Shown here: one piece after another, positions 13,165-24,859 of the stretch
Layout: every line of letters begins with the position of its first letter
How positions within the stretch are numbered: position 1 is the stretch's first letter
Assembly: GCA_019055375.1 (NCBI GenBank)
Contig: JAHQIW010001527.1
Span: 186,001-250,000, forward strand
Reading direction: 5' to 3'
Length of the DNA: 64,000 bases
DNA from: Parelaphostrongylus tenuis
Taxonomy: Eukaryota; Nematoda; Chromadorea; Rhabditida; Metastrongylidae
Translations under genes and position numbers: made by a program
Notes under the pieces: generated by a model
Seen by the model: only the letters and a program-made list of their open reading frames with translations
The model's database searches: none
What the model was told of the DNA's origin: nothing

Positions 13165-13430
13165 CTTGCTGCGCAGTGGTTGGTGGTACTCTGCGTCGCA
13201 CATGCGGTCGATGTTTCGATGCCGCGCTCATGGCTCATTAGGCCTTCCCTTGACACAGGGTCGGAAGATTGGTACCAGCCTTGTCTGGGAGCATAACAGC
13301 ACTGTGTGGGTACATTGGTGGGCCACTGTGAGTAAATTATGAAGGCCCGATATGTATTCAGTCACCTCAAACGAGGCTCAAAATTAAAGACGATTACTTG
13401 GCGCATCAGATTGGTCAACACCGAAAACTT
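13165..13430 (+). repeat. tRNA-derived SINE copy (plus)
   Basis: Has 'ctgcgcagtggttgg', 'ctctgcgtcgcacatg', 'gtttcgatgccgcgctcatgg', 'cagcactg' and 'cagtcacctcaaacga'. It shares about 100 bp of upstream sequence (…tatgttcacgac…tatcgag…) with the copies at 14815, 22793 and 24462, so these four were spread as part of a larger unit. Confidence 0.75.
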
Positions 13431-14017
13431 AATTCTTACGTCGCACTACGCTCTATTTAATACCTCCTCTGCCTGTTTTGGGCCATCTGCCTGCCTAGCG
13501 TATTCCTCTAAAGATGATTCGCAGAAGTAGACTCGTTAAATTTGCTTTTTTTGACATCTTAGTTCCTGATGTACAAAAGTTGAGAGAGAAGTGCATTTTA
13601 TATTATCTAGCAACGTTGGATTAACCTAATAGTGGTAATTTGAGTTCCGAATTCTTTCCTTTTATTTTCTTCATAACCGATGATCTTGAAGGTCGAGCAT
13701 TTGTCAGCATTACTCCGAGAGTTTGTGAGTTTTGATCACACCATATTGTCATGGAATAGTTGTAAAGAAAATAATTACTATTTGTGGCAGCAGATGCATT
13801 CTATAAGCGCTTACATTCATAGCTACTGAGCTACTGCATAATGAAGAGGTTTTCACACTAAACTTAGATTGCTGCACGAAGTTGTCTTTTGTTTTCGTTT
13901 TTTTTTTTTGGGGATATGTCCTTCCGTGAAATTTCTGTTTTTCTTTGAAACGGGCGTGTTTAGTTTGAAATTGACTCTTTGGGCACGACAGCCCCACGGA
14001 GTTAACTCTCGAGCGTT

Positions 14018-14098
14018 TCAGAGCGCGGTGGCGAGTGGTGGCTGATGATGTCGGCCACCAGGAAGTAGGTTTATGGTTCGAACCCCTCCCACGACGCT
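14018..14098 (+). repeat. tRNA-like sequence with perfect B box (duplicated)
   Basis: 'gtggcgagtggtggctgatg' as A-box-like start and 'ggttcgaacccctccc' with a consensus B box GGTTCGAACCC. About 80 nt. The partner at 23630-23707 has a broken B box (ggttggaac). Probably a tRNA-derived repeat, but a diverged tRNA gene is not excluded without a fold. Confidence 0.45.
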
Positions 14099-14814
14099 TT
14101 ACTGCAGATTTTTGGTTTTACTAATGTGACGTGGATTAGTATCGAAGGCTATCCTATAGGTGTGATTATAGAAAAAAAAGCTCAATGGTTTTTAAATCAC
14201 TGCTTCTTGATATGAAACAACCATGGGGTCACAACGAAATTAACAAACAGGTTCTCCAATCCCGACTGCATTCACTTCCATGTAAGTTTCTTCTATAAAG
14301 TCATACACCGTAGTAAGTTTTCGAGTCCGACTTTTGCCAGATCATAGGAAGAAATGCTATAAAGAGCCGGATATCCGTTGCACTTCACGGATGTACGTTT
14401 CGTTTCATAAATCAATGTAATGTTAGAAAACAACGTTTTTTCTTGCTAGATCTATGACGTTATGGAAGAACCTTTAACACTAGGCGACAATAAGAACAAT
14501 ATCAGAAAGTCCGATGTGAACCGCCATGGCGCGTAACTGAACCGCTGTCATGATTAACCACTCGGCACCATGAACTACTCGATACATGTATCCAGGCAGG
14601 GCTAGCGCAGTGGTCCTGTCGTACCCAAGTAAGGTTCGAAGCATGTATTGTCATAGGTAGAATGGCGCCGTTGTGTAGTTGACACTACACCAGCGAGACC
14701 GGTATTTTGCCATTATTTTTCAGGGATGTGATTCATGTTCATGAAAATCATGTCAATGATTATTATCATCTTCAGCATCGAATATATAGCGGTGAACTTC
14801 TTGAAACCTACTTC

Positions 14815-14885
14815 TTACAGCGCTTGTGGCGCAGTGGTTAAAAATGCTTTGCGAAACACAATGCACTTCCGAAACAGCATCCACA
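14815..14885 (+). repeat. Truncated SINE head (plus)
   Basis: Only the tRNA-like head is left: 'gcgcttgtggcgcagtggtt', then decay. It shares the same ~100 bp upstream block as the SINEs at 13165, 22793 and 24462, and pairs with 24462 in copy 2, where the element is full length. Confidence 0.6.
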
Positions 14886-14972
14886 CTCAATAACGACGCT
14901 CTCACATTGTCTACAATCCCATATAAAATCTAGATTTTTTAGAATGTATACTGGCAACTGTGGAATGCTATA

Positions 14973-15278
14973 AAAGGATAAAGGATAAAGCTCTCATCGT
15001 TGATCATTCCCTGAGGGATGCGCCATGCATTTGTCTTCAATTTTTAACTTTGCTTCAGGTGATTGAATGCATATCTGACCTTAACAATGACTCGCGGTGC
15101 CCTTTCGCTGAACCGAATCAGTGCTGCTTATCCTCCCAGACAAGTCTGAGACCAGTTTGGTGTACAACTCAACAACTCTGAAGGGATGGATGGCTTGGTG
15201 AGCCATGAGCACCAGCTCGAACCATTGACCTCGTGTGCGACGCAGAGCACCTCTAACCACTGCGCCATATACGCTTCT
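14973..15278 (-). repeat. tRNA-derived SINE, well-preserved minus copy
   Basis: A full-length, well-kept minus copy. Its tail reads 'aaaggataaaggataaagct', the complement of (TTTATCC)n. The head ends with the complement of the B box ('tcgaaccattgacc') and of the A box ('ctaaccactgcgcca'). Length is about 305 bp, the same as the copy at 28727-29031. Confidence 0.85.
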
Positions 15279-15835
15279 TTGCGCCACATGCACTCCTTAT
15301 TCCCTGCAATTCCCTGAAATTCATTCAAGAGCCAATTTAACACACTGTCGAGGTCTTAGGCTTTGTTTATCTGAGGAGGAATATGTGTACACCTGAACTG
15401 CGGGTAAAGTTTGTATGTTAATACACTCTAAGATTAAACATTTGCACAATTTACTAGCTATCGCGAGTTATTGTCGCCCTTTCTCGCAGAGATGCTCGGC
15501 GACGCGTAAGTATTCTATTCTTCTTCGTGTACGTTAATTATAAACAATCCAAATCCAACCATTTTAAAATACTCCATGTAGAGGAAAAACTACGTTGGCA
15601 TAAGTGTCGGAGGAGTTTATCGGAAGGGCGGAAAGTCGATCGGTCTCTCATGGTGCGTCAGCCTCGCAAAGCAACTGGACGTGATGGCATTGAAGTCATA
15701 TGAACAGATGAAAACGACTGGGTCAAGGAGGACATACAAATGAAAAAAGTAGATGGGGCGTCTGATTTATTGGCGACGTTCATTGCCAGAAGCCTCCGCA
15801 GTATTTATGTTCACGACACAGATAAGGTATATATA

Positions 15836-16113
15836 AGATATAAGATAAAGCTCTTGGTGAATCCTTAGGGGACGAGTGGTAGGTTCATCTAGAACTTTAA
15901 TTTCATTCAAGGTGATTCAGTGCATATCTGGCATTTACAATGATTCGAGATCGCTTACCGCTGTATCCAGTCAGTGCTGCTTATCCTCCCAGATAAGTCG
16001 CATTTTACCGATCCCCGGAAGGATGGATAGCTGGGTGAGCCATGAACGCCAGATGAAACAGTTAGCCACGTGTGCGACGCACAGCCCTTTTAACATCTGC
16101 TTCCCATACGTGC
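15836..16113 (-). repeat. tRNA-derived SINE copy (minus)
   Basis: Minus copy with tail 'ataagatataagataaagct', middle 'cagtgctgcttatcctcc' and head 'cacgtgtgcgacgcacag'. Pairs with 7705-7970. Confidence 0.75.
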
Positions 16114-18760
16114 TGGGGTGGATATATAAAACTCATAATTATAAAGGGAAGTCGTGGTTTAATGATGCTCGGGAGCGTAGTTGTTCCTTTATCCCCTCCA
16201 ACACTCTCCAGCAATCGTCACTGAACGCTGTACGGAACTTCCTCCGTGGATATCGTGGCTATCCACAAAATTCCAAGGAGACGTGCTTGACCTCTACGAT
16301 GGTCGCGAATAAGATGATAGCCTCAAGGAAGCCAGCATTCGAATTGCTTGTCAGAAGTATTGGGACACGCGCTGTACAAAAAAAAAAGTTGAGATATGAG
16401 TCAAGTTAGAGTGAATAGTCACCTGGCTGTAGAACAAAGACAGTTGCGTGCACAAATCTACAGGAGCTTTAGCCCCTAGATTACACTGGTAAGAATTATT
16501 ATGTGTTAAAGATGAATTGATAACGCATGCAGTGTGCGGCATCATCTTTCAAAGGGGTAATCTGGATATACATGTATTAGGCGGCGACAAATTTTTAAGC
16601 CGATATAATTGTCTGACAAAAACTTTTTGTAAGATTTCGGAGATCATTAGAAAGCCTAAATTCCTGTCTACAATTCTACACTGCCGGTTTTTCAAAGCAC
16701 CCTTCTATAACACTGTAGCATTCAGAATAAAATTTTGTATCACACTCACACTTCACCTTCATTTTATCATTTGTGTAAACTTCCAGAATCACGAGAAACA
16801 TATTATTTTACAGAGAATTTTTCGTGCTATTAGAATCTTTGTTTTTACTTGAAGTTTCTATGCATGCGATATAAAAAAATTTGCAGTTGAATAACATTCG
16901 AATATTCCAAGCGTGATCGATCGTCCCACCCTCGCTCCGTGAGTTGGCCGACAAATAAAGTCGTCTTAGAGGTTCTTACCTTAGTAAAAAATAGCTTGAT
17001 CTGCCTCTTAGCTCAATAGCTATTTATCACACTGTGCGTTAGAACGGCAGCAACTATTGTTATTTTGCTAGGGATTTGTTTATCGCATCGAGAGAAACTT
17101 CGGATGAAAACGCGTGATTCTGATGCAACAAAAGATTCGCTACGCGATGATATGCTTTTCGTGCTTCCATCGATTTGTACTCGTGGTAAAAGTAAAGATC
17201 AAATGCGTGTGAGAAATAAATTATTTTTTCTGGATACTACAGCGTAATAAAAGGAAGTTCTGGAAAGCCGAAAAAATGTAGTTGTAGTTAGAAATATAAG
17301 ATCTCTGAATGATCACTAACAGTCCTATGAAAAGATCCTTTTCAGCGAATGAGATTGGCTTAAGTACTTGTCGTCGTTCTAGCATATAATTCCCTAATGT
17401 GTTCTCTGTGTCGAATCGTTATGCAAGATTTTGATGTTCTTCGGAACAAGAGCGAATTAAATCTAAAAGAGTGGTGTCCAAATTTTCCTTGTACAATTTA
17501 TTAAAATTGATTGAAGGCAAGGGAAACATAATCGCATAATGAATCCACGCTATTTCTTTTACACGCAAAGACTTATATATATATACTCTAAAAATTGTAA
17601 GGGTGTAAAGAAATCTATGGGCACCAAAATATCAAGAGAAAAAGAAACTTACAAACTTTTTTGAAGCGAAAAAGTTTAGTGAATGAACAACTTTTACGGC
17701 AGTCTCTAGAGGGGTTTATAAAGCGCGCTCCAATAGAGCGGTCTACGGTGGCGACTCCAATTCAAGTTTCGGACGCCGTCCTTAGTGCCCGGTCCTTTAA
17801 ATGCGATACGCAGAAACCCTTCCGAGCCAGTTCTCTGGCCTTGTCGTTTGGTGAACTCGCAAGTAGATCAACCCCTATCCGATATTTCTCTATTTTTCTC
17901 TCATTGAAATCAATTTTTTGCATCTTCGATCAGTCCGAATGTATTTTAAAGCCATCACTATTTCTTGAAATATTTCGACTTTCACCTATGAAACGTCGAC
18001 AGTTGTTTTCATTATGTTCCTTCCACATTCAGATGCCACTGGACTGGTGTCGCTATGCCTCATATCACAATTCTCTAGTAAACATAACTTTTAACGGTGC
18101 TTTCAGGATCCAGGATCGAAGAGAAGACACTTGTAGGCGATAGGATGAGGCTCTTAGCCGCCGTCACTCTCTGAGGAGGTGCCACGCACTCGACCTCATC
18201 AAGAAGCTTTCGAGGTGAATGACTGTATCTCTGACTTCACAAACATTCACTGTACTGTAGTTTATCGATGTGTCGAGCCCGTATACTGCCAGACAAATTC
18301 AGTGCCATTTTGCAGGCGGTGTTGAAATGGAACGATTGATGAGCCTGGAACAGCGCATTCATCCGACAAAATCTCGACTCTGTCTGTGATGAGGTGGATC
18401 ATCCATTTCAAGTAATTCAGCAGCATCTACATACTTATAGGCTGTTGTTTACACGACGAACATATCTTTTTAGGCAGCTTCTAGAGCCCATCAGATTTCC
18501 TTCAGTGAAGACTACTTTTTTTGATATTCAAACTTATAATCAGAAATAGAATCCTACGACTGCCTCCAGGCGGCCATTGGACTCTACTTTTCTCAATGCC
18601 TAGAGGAAATGTGGACTGGTTCGGGTGCGCGTAGATTTTGGGCTCCAACGATGACGCTGTCTTTGAGACTGGAATGTGTTGGATTTCTTCGTCGAGTAGA
18701 TGCAACCTATTTCATCGTGCTTAACAACTTCATCTATGTGCTAGATTATTTACGAGCTTA

Positions 18761-19042
18761 GGAGCGCATGTGGCACAATGGGTACAGGTGCTCTGCCTCG
18801 CGCACGAGGTCGATGTTTCTATTTCGCCCTCACGGCACACCAAGCCATCCTTGGAGTCGGTAAGGTGATATCGGCCATTTCTCAGACTTGTCTTGGAGGG
18901 TCAACAGCAGAGACTGGATGCAACGCGAGGCCACTACGAATCATTGTAAAAGTCATATATGCGTTTAGTCACCTCAAACGAAGGTAAAAATTTAAGCCGA
19001 CTGCATGGCGTATCCCTGAATTGATGAACGTCAAGAGCTCTA
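18761..19042 (+). repeat. tRNA-derived SINE copy (plus)
   Basis: 'gagcgcatgtggcacaatgg' at the head, 'cgcgcacgaggtcgatg' in the middle of the tRNA-like part, and the later landmark 'agtcacctcaaacgaagg'. Pairs with 10563-10860. Confidence 0.75.
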
Positions 19043-21535
19043 TCCTTTTTTGCTGATTGCTATAAGTTCCTTTCACGGCTGAATATTACGTCGTATCACT
19101 GGCAGTCCGTTAAATTTGTTATCTCCTCTTGACGTGTATCGTCACGCGTAACTTAGTGTATTAAAAAAAATCGTGAATTTCGACTTTTGTGCACTTTCGA
19201 GACCCAGAGAACTGGCGTATCGTGTTCTCATCTGGATTCTTATGGCAGTCGACTGGATTCAGCTGCACCGAAACTGTATGGTTCATTATCGGCAATGTTA
19301 TTTTCTTTGATAAGCAGACAGCTCGAAAATGTTTTTGTGTTTTTGGTAGCATTGCTGAAATGTCCCAAAATCCTTCCATACTATATCAAATGCTTCAAGT
19401 TAAGAACAGACCCGAGCTTCCCCTACAGGTAGTTATGATATGTCTGCCATCAGACTTCATTATTTTGCTCTCCTTCGTAATGAGTAATTATACAAATCTT
19501 GATAGATTTATGATCATACGCCCCCTTCACTGCAGATAGAATATCCATCACAGGTTCTTTCTGATTAGGAGGGAACAAATAATAGACCGATCTTATTCGC
19601 AGAAGAGGAACTTTTCATAGGAGAGCTAGCAGCCACTCGAAAGCTGAGACTTCAGGCTGCCGCCCCACATGGCCGGTTTTAAAAACTCCCTTTTGTAACA
19701 TTGTAGCATTCAGATCAAAGATTATGTTCCACACTTGGATTGTGCCTTCATTTTTGTCACGCGTATAATTTACTGGAAGCGGAAAAGCATATGAGTGTGT
19801 AGAGGAAGTTTCGTGTATCTTAGTCGATCCTTTTACCTCTAGTTTCTTCCAAAGCGGAGGAAAAATTCTCAACTGAGCAACAAATTACCGATCATCTTGC
19901 CTCGCTCTGCCCCTGCCACGCTTCCTGCCACGGCTTTCGCCTAGTTGAATAGCCTGTATACAATGTAACGAAAAATGTAAAACTTGATATTATTCACCCT
20001 CTAAGCCGTATTTCCAGAAAATTAGCACATCGGTAGAATCAGAAAACAATACGCAATCAGATCATTACTTACAGTGAAGAAAGTGCTTGTCCAGCGAGGT
20101 TTAAAGCACAAATCGAAGGCCAGAGGGGATCAGACGATCAGATTAGCTTCTTAAAAAGCAAACGTAATTTTGAGTTTTTTGAAGCTTGTGTCAGCTTGAG
20201 TGCTAGCACTCTGAGAAAAGAGTGTTGTCCAGCGAAAGATAAGCGAGATATGAGAAAAACGCGTGATTTTAAGAAATGTCATATTATTTTGAATGTTACC
20301 ATGTTATAAAGTCTGTTTTGAAAAACTGATGACGTGTGATTGTGGTCACAAATCTTAGCTTTCGAATGGTTACTAACACTCCTATATAAATTTTTCTCCA
20401 GCGAATGATTCGATTTTTCCTTTATTCCCTCTTACTCAGAAAGAACACCATCTTTTCCATCTATGTGACAATCGCGGAGCGCTTTCAATACTAACAATGG
20501 GTGGACTTCATTTATCTTCGGAGTTCTCTTATGCTATACGGCGGTAAATGAATATTGGACCCCATTTGCTGTGCAGGAATGTTCATAAGAGTGCTGTAAT
20601 CATTCGAAAGCTCGAATCTGTGGCTACCGTATTACATAGCAGCATTTTGAAAAGCCTCTTTTATAACATCTCAACGGAATGAAGGCATTTGTGTTTCACA
20701 CACGCGTTTTTCTCGGCAAAATAAACATTTCTTTAGGTTATTCAAAATCGTTCAAAAGCGCAAGATTTAGCAATTCAAGCGCTGTGCTTAATTTCTGAAA
20801 ATACCGCTTCTCTGCAGTGTAATAGTGAAAATAACATTGATTCATATGCGCGGGCGTGTGTCTTAGCTAATCTACGCGGTGGGAGAAGCGATTTTTATTA
20901 TTAAATTAGGAACTGTTACTCTGCTTCGAAGGATCAAATGTCTGACCTGGTACTAAAGATTTGTAAAAGATTTTCTCTACATGTTTATGTGCTTTTCGTG
21001 CTTCCAGCAACGTATTAGTTGAATTGAGCGGCCAACGGAAACATAATTGATTTTGAGTTTGACAGCTCTAGAAAAAGGTGTTTTGAAAAACCGGCTACTT
21101 ACCATGCTAGCCAGAAATTCAAGCTTTCAAGTGACTACCAAACTTCTTATGAAAAGTTCTTGTCCAACGAAAGAATCGGCTTTTGATTTACCGCTGTTCA
21201 ACATTCAAGAACAATCTTTACACTTCACTGTATTAGCATTCTTCATTAACTTGGCAGAAGCGAGCTACATCGGATGACCCTAACAACGACAATCCATGTT
21301 CCAAGTTCTTTGGCCTCTTACTTCCTCCAAATCGATTATTTCAAAAGTCGATAATTCGCTAGCATCAGTTCTAGGGTTTCTCAGCGTTTCTCCAAAATTC
21401 CTTGATACGAGGTTGTATTCGAAGAAATAATCACTTATTTTGCCAGGAAAGTCACAGTATATGAACTAGCTTCTAGAGTACCGAGCTGCTGCATACTCAA
21501 GTACGGTTTTCAGCCGAGACTTCTCAATGGCGATA

Positions 21536-21580
21536 AGAGAGAGAGGGATAAGAGAGTTGGAGAAAGGGAGAGAGAGATGG
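21536..21580 (+). repeat. GA-rich microsatellite
   Basis: Partner of 11899-11933, more interrupted. Confidence 0.75.
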
Positions 21581-22576
21581 ACTTACTAGGTTCTCACGGG
21601 CATCATAAGCTATAAGTATCAGATACTCAACATAACGATGCAAATCGTCCTAAATGCTGCACTTTGTTCATTTATTTTTTACAGATCGATGTTAAATCTA
21701 TCTAAAACTACTGTTATTGAATCATTCAAGCCGTATATCTCATCCCAAAGTAAACTTTATTATTCGATACAAAATTGAATAGAATTAACACAGTTTTACC
21801 AGCAAACAATAAATTCATTATTCCAGATAAAAGAAATCGTGGGGCTCCAACAGCGACGCAGTGGTTGACGGATCTTTCAACTTTGGCTCGGTTTCTGAAG
21901 CATTCCTTGTGCAGGAAACTGTTTGAGCGCCTGATGAAGTCGGAGTCGATAAGTGGCAGGTCCAGCTAGTACGGTGGACAAAGGTGGTTTCGCAGCCCGC
22001 CTAGTTCAACTTTTACAGCGTTGGTTGTACGATTTGTCACCTTGTGTTATCTTTTAGGAGTATTAGTTGCTTCATTTTGATTTTGTGGTTGCAGCCGTTG
22101 GACTGCTGGTACATTTTGTCGATGTTCGGCACACTTCTCCACCGTAATTCCGTCGCCCGGATTGAGGAGCCTGTGGTAGATTAAACTAGTTGTAGACGAC
22201 TATAATGTCACCATAACCTTCATCTTGTATAGTCTCGCCTTGAAGAAGTGACGCCGATTCTCATCATTGTCTAAACACTGAGCCGGTCATCGTTGATTAT
22301 TATAATTGTCTTAAGTAACTAGTAAGAGACACATGTCGTTCTGCCGAGCAGAAAAAGTGGTGGCGGAAATTCAGAATGGTTAAATCATTCATTACCAGTC
22401 AATTCGCACCTATCACCATTTGTCGAAATTATCTGTCCTTTCAAATATTCTCTAGGTGCTCAAAAATTTTACGAATCCTATGCTGAGTTATTCTGCGATT
22501 TCTTGGCCATCGTGACTGTATCTGCTCCCACCAAATAGTTCACTGCATTTTCTGCAAGAAATTAATCAATTTTTTG

Positions 22577-22690
22577 TCCATGGATAATGAGTATTTGCAA
22601 AATTTCAAACCTGAGACCGGAGTTGAGCCAGCGTTTTCACCCTTACCCGGACTCCCGCTAGGTGCTTCAGCACCATATATCCTGCTCTGC
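22577..22690 (-). repeat. Second tRNA-like repeat family (minus)
   Basis: Copy-2 partner of 12950-13040. Plus strand reads 'gagtatttgcaaaat' then 'gaccggagttgagccagcgt', the complement of a degraded B box. Confidence 0.5.
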
Positions 22691-22792
22691 GATCACTCGT
22701 TCATTCTATCCATAACAAAAATCATGTTCGTGACTTTTGCGATCTTCCAGTATCGAGTGTATCAAGGTGAATTTATGAAATTTGCGTCGCGC

Positions 22793-23068
22793 TGCAAGTA
22801 CGGCGCAGTGGTTGGAGGTACTCTGCGTCTCACATGAAGTCCATAGGTTCGATCACTCGCTCATGGCTTGCAAGACCTTCCTTCCACCCAGGATCGACAG
22901 ATGGTAGCGGACTTGTCTGTGAGGATAGCAGCAATGAGTTGGTAAATCGGTGGGCTACGGCGAGTCGTTATAAAGGGCATACATTCAGTCACCTCAAACA
23001 AAGCTAAATTGAGAACGAATACACGTCGCATCCTTCAGAGAGTGGTCAACGCCAAAAACTTTATTCTT
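22793..23068 (+). repeat. tRNA-derived SINE copy (plus)
   Basis: Head 'gtacggcgcagtggttgg', B box 'ggttcgatcact', later 'attcagtcacctcaaac' and 'gtggtcaacgcc'. Pairs with 13165-13430 in copy 1. Confidence 0.75.
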
Positions 23069-23629
23069 TTACGTCGCAATACGCACTCGTTAACACGTCC
23101 TCTGCCTGTTTCGAGCTATTTACATAGCTTAGTTCCTTTAGTCAATTTTCCTCTTTTGACATCTCAATTTCTTACGTACAAAAGTGGAGAGAAATGCATT
23201 TTGTATCATCTAGCAACATTGAATTATCCTGGCAACGGTAGTCTAAGTTTCGCATTTTTTGGCCTTTCATTTTCTCCAGAAGCGGTAATCTCGAAGGGCG
23301 AGCATTTGTCAGCATTAGTCCAGAACTTTGATACTTTTGATCACATTATATTGTCATGGAGTAGCTGTGAAGGAAATAATCACTTCTTGTGGCAGCAGAT
23401 GCACTCTGTATGAGCTAGCTTTCACAGCTACTGAGCTGCTGCATAACGTATATGTTGTACACCCCGAACTCAGTTTGCTGCCCAAAGTTGCTTTTTTGGG
23501 CTTTTTTTCCGTTAAGAGGTATTTCTTCCTCTGAAGGTTTCGTTTTTTTTTTTCTTGTAACGAGCGTGTTTATTGTGCAGTTAACGCTTTGGGTGCGACA
23601 GGCCCACCGAGTTGGCCCCGACTGCCACA

Positions 23630-23707
23630 GAGTACGGTGGCGAATAGTGCTTAGTGGTGCCGGTCATCGGGAAGTAGGTTTATGGTTGGAACACCTCCCA
23701 CGCCGCT
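23630..23707 (+). repeat. Decayed partner of the 14018 tRNA-like sequence
   Basis: Same sequence in duplication copy 2: 'gtggcgaatagtgcttagtg', 'gaagtaggtttatggttgga', 'cctcccacgccgctt'. The B-box change argues against tRNA function. Confidence 0.45.
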
Positions 23708-24149
23708 TCACTGCAGCTTTCTTAGTCTTACCTTTCTGACGCTGATTAGTAATGAAGACTCTCTTTTAGACGTAATTATATTCAAAAGAAAGCGCAGTGT
23801 CTCACAAACCACTGCTTTTTGATATGAAACGTGTATCCAACGGGGTAACAACGGAATCAACGCGCAGGTTCACCAAAGGTGACTACATCTACTTCAATAC
23901 GGTTTCTTTCATAAAGCGATGCACCGTAGGAGGTATGTTTACAAATCCAACATTCACAACATTATAGAAAGAAATACTATAAAAAGTTGGATATGCGATG
24001 CATACCATGGACTCTACGTCTCATTTCATAAGCCAATGTAATGCTTAAAAACGGCGTTTTTTTGCTATCGTAATTACGTTATAGAAGAACCTTCAGTGCT
24101 AAACATCATTGAGAACAATCCTAGAATGTCTGATTTGGACCGCCATAGC

Positions 24150-24210
24150 GCGGAATTGAACCACTGACCTTCCGATGGCGATCATCACTAACCACTCGGC
24201 ACCACGAAGT
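24150..24210 (-). repeat. tRNA-like sequence (minus), partner at 14513-14573
   Basis: The complement starts 'ggtgccgagtggttagtg' (A-box-like) and ends 'gtggttcaattccgcgct' (B-box-like). A related, more damaged version lies at 14513-14573. Same spacing as a type I tRNA, but no clear acceptor pairing was checked. Confidence 0.45.
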
Positions 24211-24319
24211 GCTTGATACATGCATCTAGGCAGAGCTAGCGCCGTGAGCATGCCGTACCCAAATAAAATTCAATGTATGCATTGTTTCAAGGAAGATGGC
24301 GCTGTTGTAGTTGAAACAC

Positions 24320-24345
24320 ACCCACCCCCCCCCCCGGTACCGTTA
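24320..24345 (+). repeat. C-rich run
   Basis: 'cacacccaccc' leading into a run of about 11 C. A likely length-variable or error-prone spot in assembly. Confidence 0.7.
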
Positions 24346-24461
24346 CTCTGCCGTCATTCCTTTTATGATGTCATTCATGTTCACGAAAATCATGTTCGCG
24401 ATTTTTATCATCTTCAGCATCGAATATATCGCGGTGAACTTTTGAAATCTACCTCGCACAT

Positions 24462-24750
24462 CTGGTGTGGCGCGGTGGTTGAAGGTGCTCTGCGTCGCAC
24501 ACGTGTCGACGTTTCGATCCCACACCCAGAGTCTAGCAGACCTCCCACTCTACCCGGTCGGTAAATTGGTAACGGACTGGTCTCAAACGAGTCTACTAAG
24601 ACAAGGAGCACTGACTCGATTCAGCGGAAGATCACCGTGATTCATTGTAAAGGCCAGATATTCATTAAATCACCACAAACGGAGCTAAAAGTTGAAGACG
24701 AATGCATGACGCATTCCTGTGGGATTGGTTAACGTCGAGAGCTTTATGCT
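24462..24750 (+). repeat. tRNA-derived SINE copy (plus)
   Basis: Head 'tggtgtggcgcggtggttg', 'ctctgcgtcgcacacg', B box 'gtttcgatccc', later 'gtcggtaaattgg', 'ggagcactgac' and 'gagctttatgc' close to the tail. Pairs with the truncated copy at 14815. Confidence 0.75.
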
Positions 24751-24859
24751 TTTACGTCGTATTGCGTATTCGTTAACACTTCCTATGCCTGTTGCGAGCC
24801 ATGTGTAGCGTAGTTCTGATGAGTATGGATTTATTGAAGTAGATTCGTCACTTTCGCTC

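Larger units (their letters stand above)
7560..15300 (+). repeat. Copy 1 of a large tandem duplication
   Basis: Blocks recur in the same order and orientation in 15.6-24.9 kb: the minus SINE (7705-7970 / 15836-16113), 8200-8800 / 16450-17030, a highly similar block 8830-10200 / 17047-18440 (roughly 95 % by eye in the first 200 bp), a plus SINE (10563 / 18761), the 'gtgcactttcgaga' block (11007 / 19189), a GA-rich tract (11899 / 21536) and 12950-14900 / 22580-24480. The offset is about 8.2 kb in the first half and 9.6 kb in the second, because copy 2 has about 1.4 kb more at about 19.4-20.8 kb. No protein-coding gene was found in it. Confidence 0.75.

Noticed and set aside
15876..16409. 177-codon plus frame in the repeat field
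   Set aside because: It runs antisense through a SINE copy and its flank. The partner region in duplication copy 1 (about 7750-8170) does not keep the frame.
17661..18143. 160-codon plus frame (partner at 9443)
   Set aside because: The two copies are very similar in DNA, but the copy at 9443 stops after 73 codons. No domain. Its length is best explained by chance.
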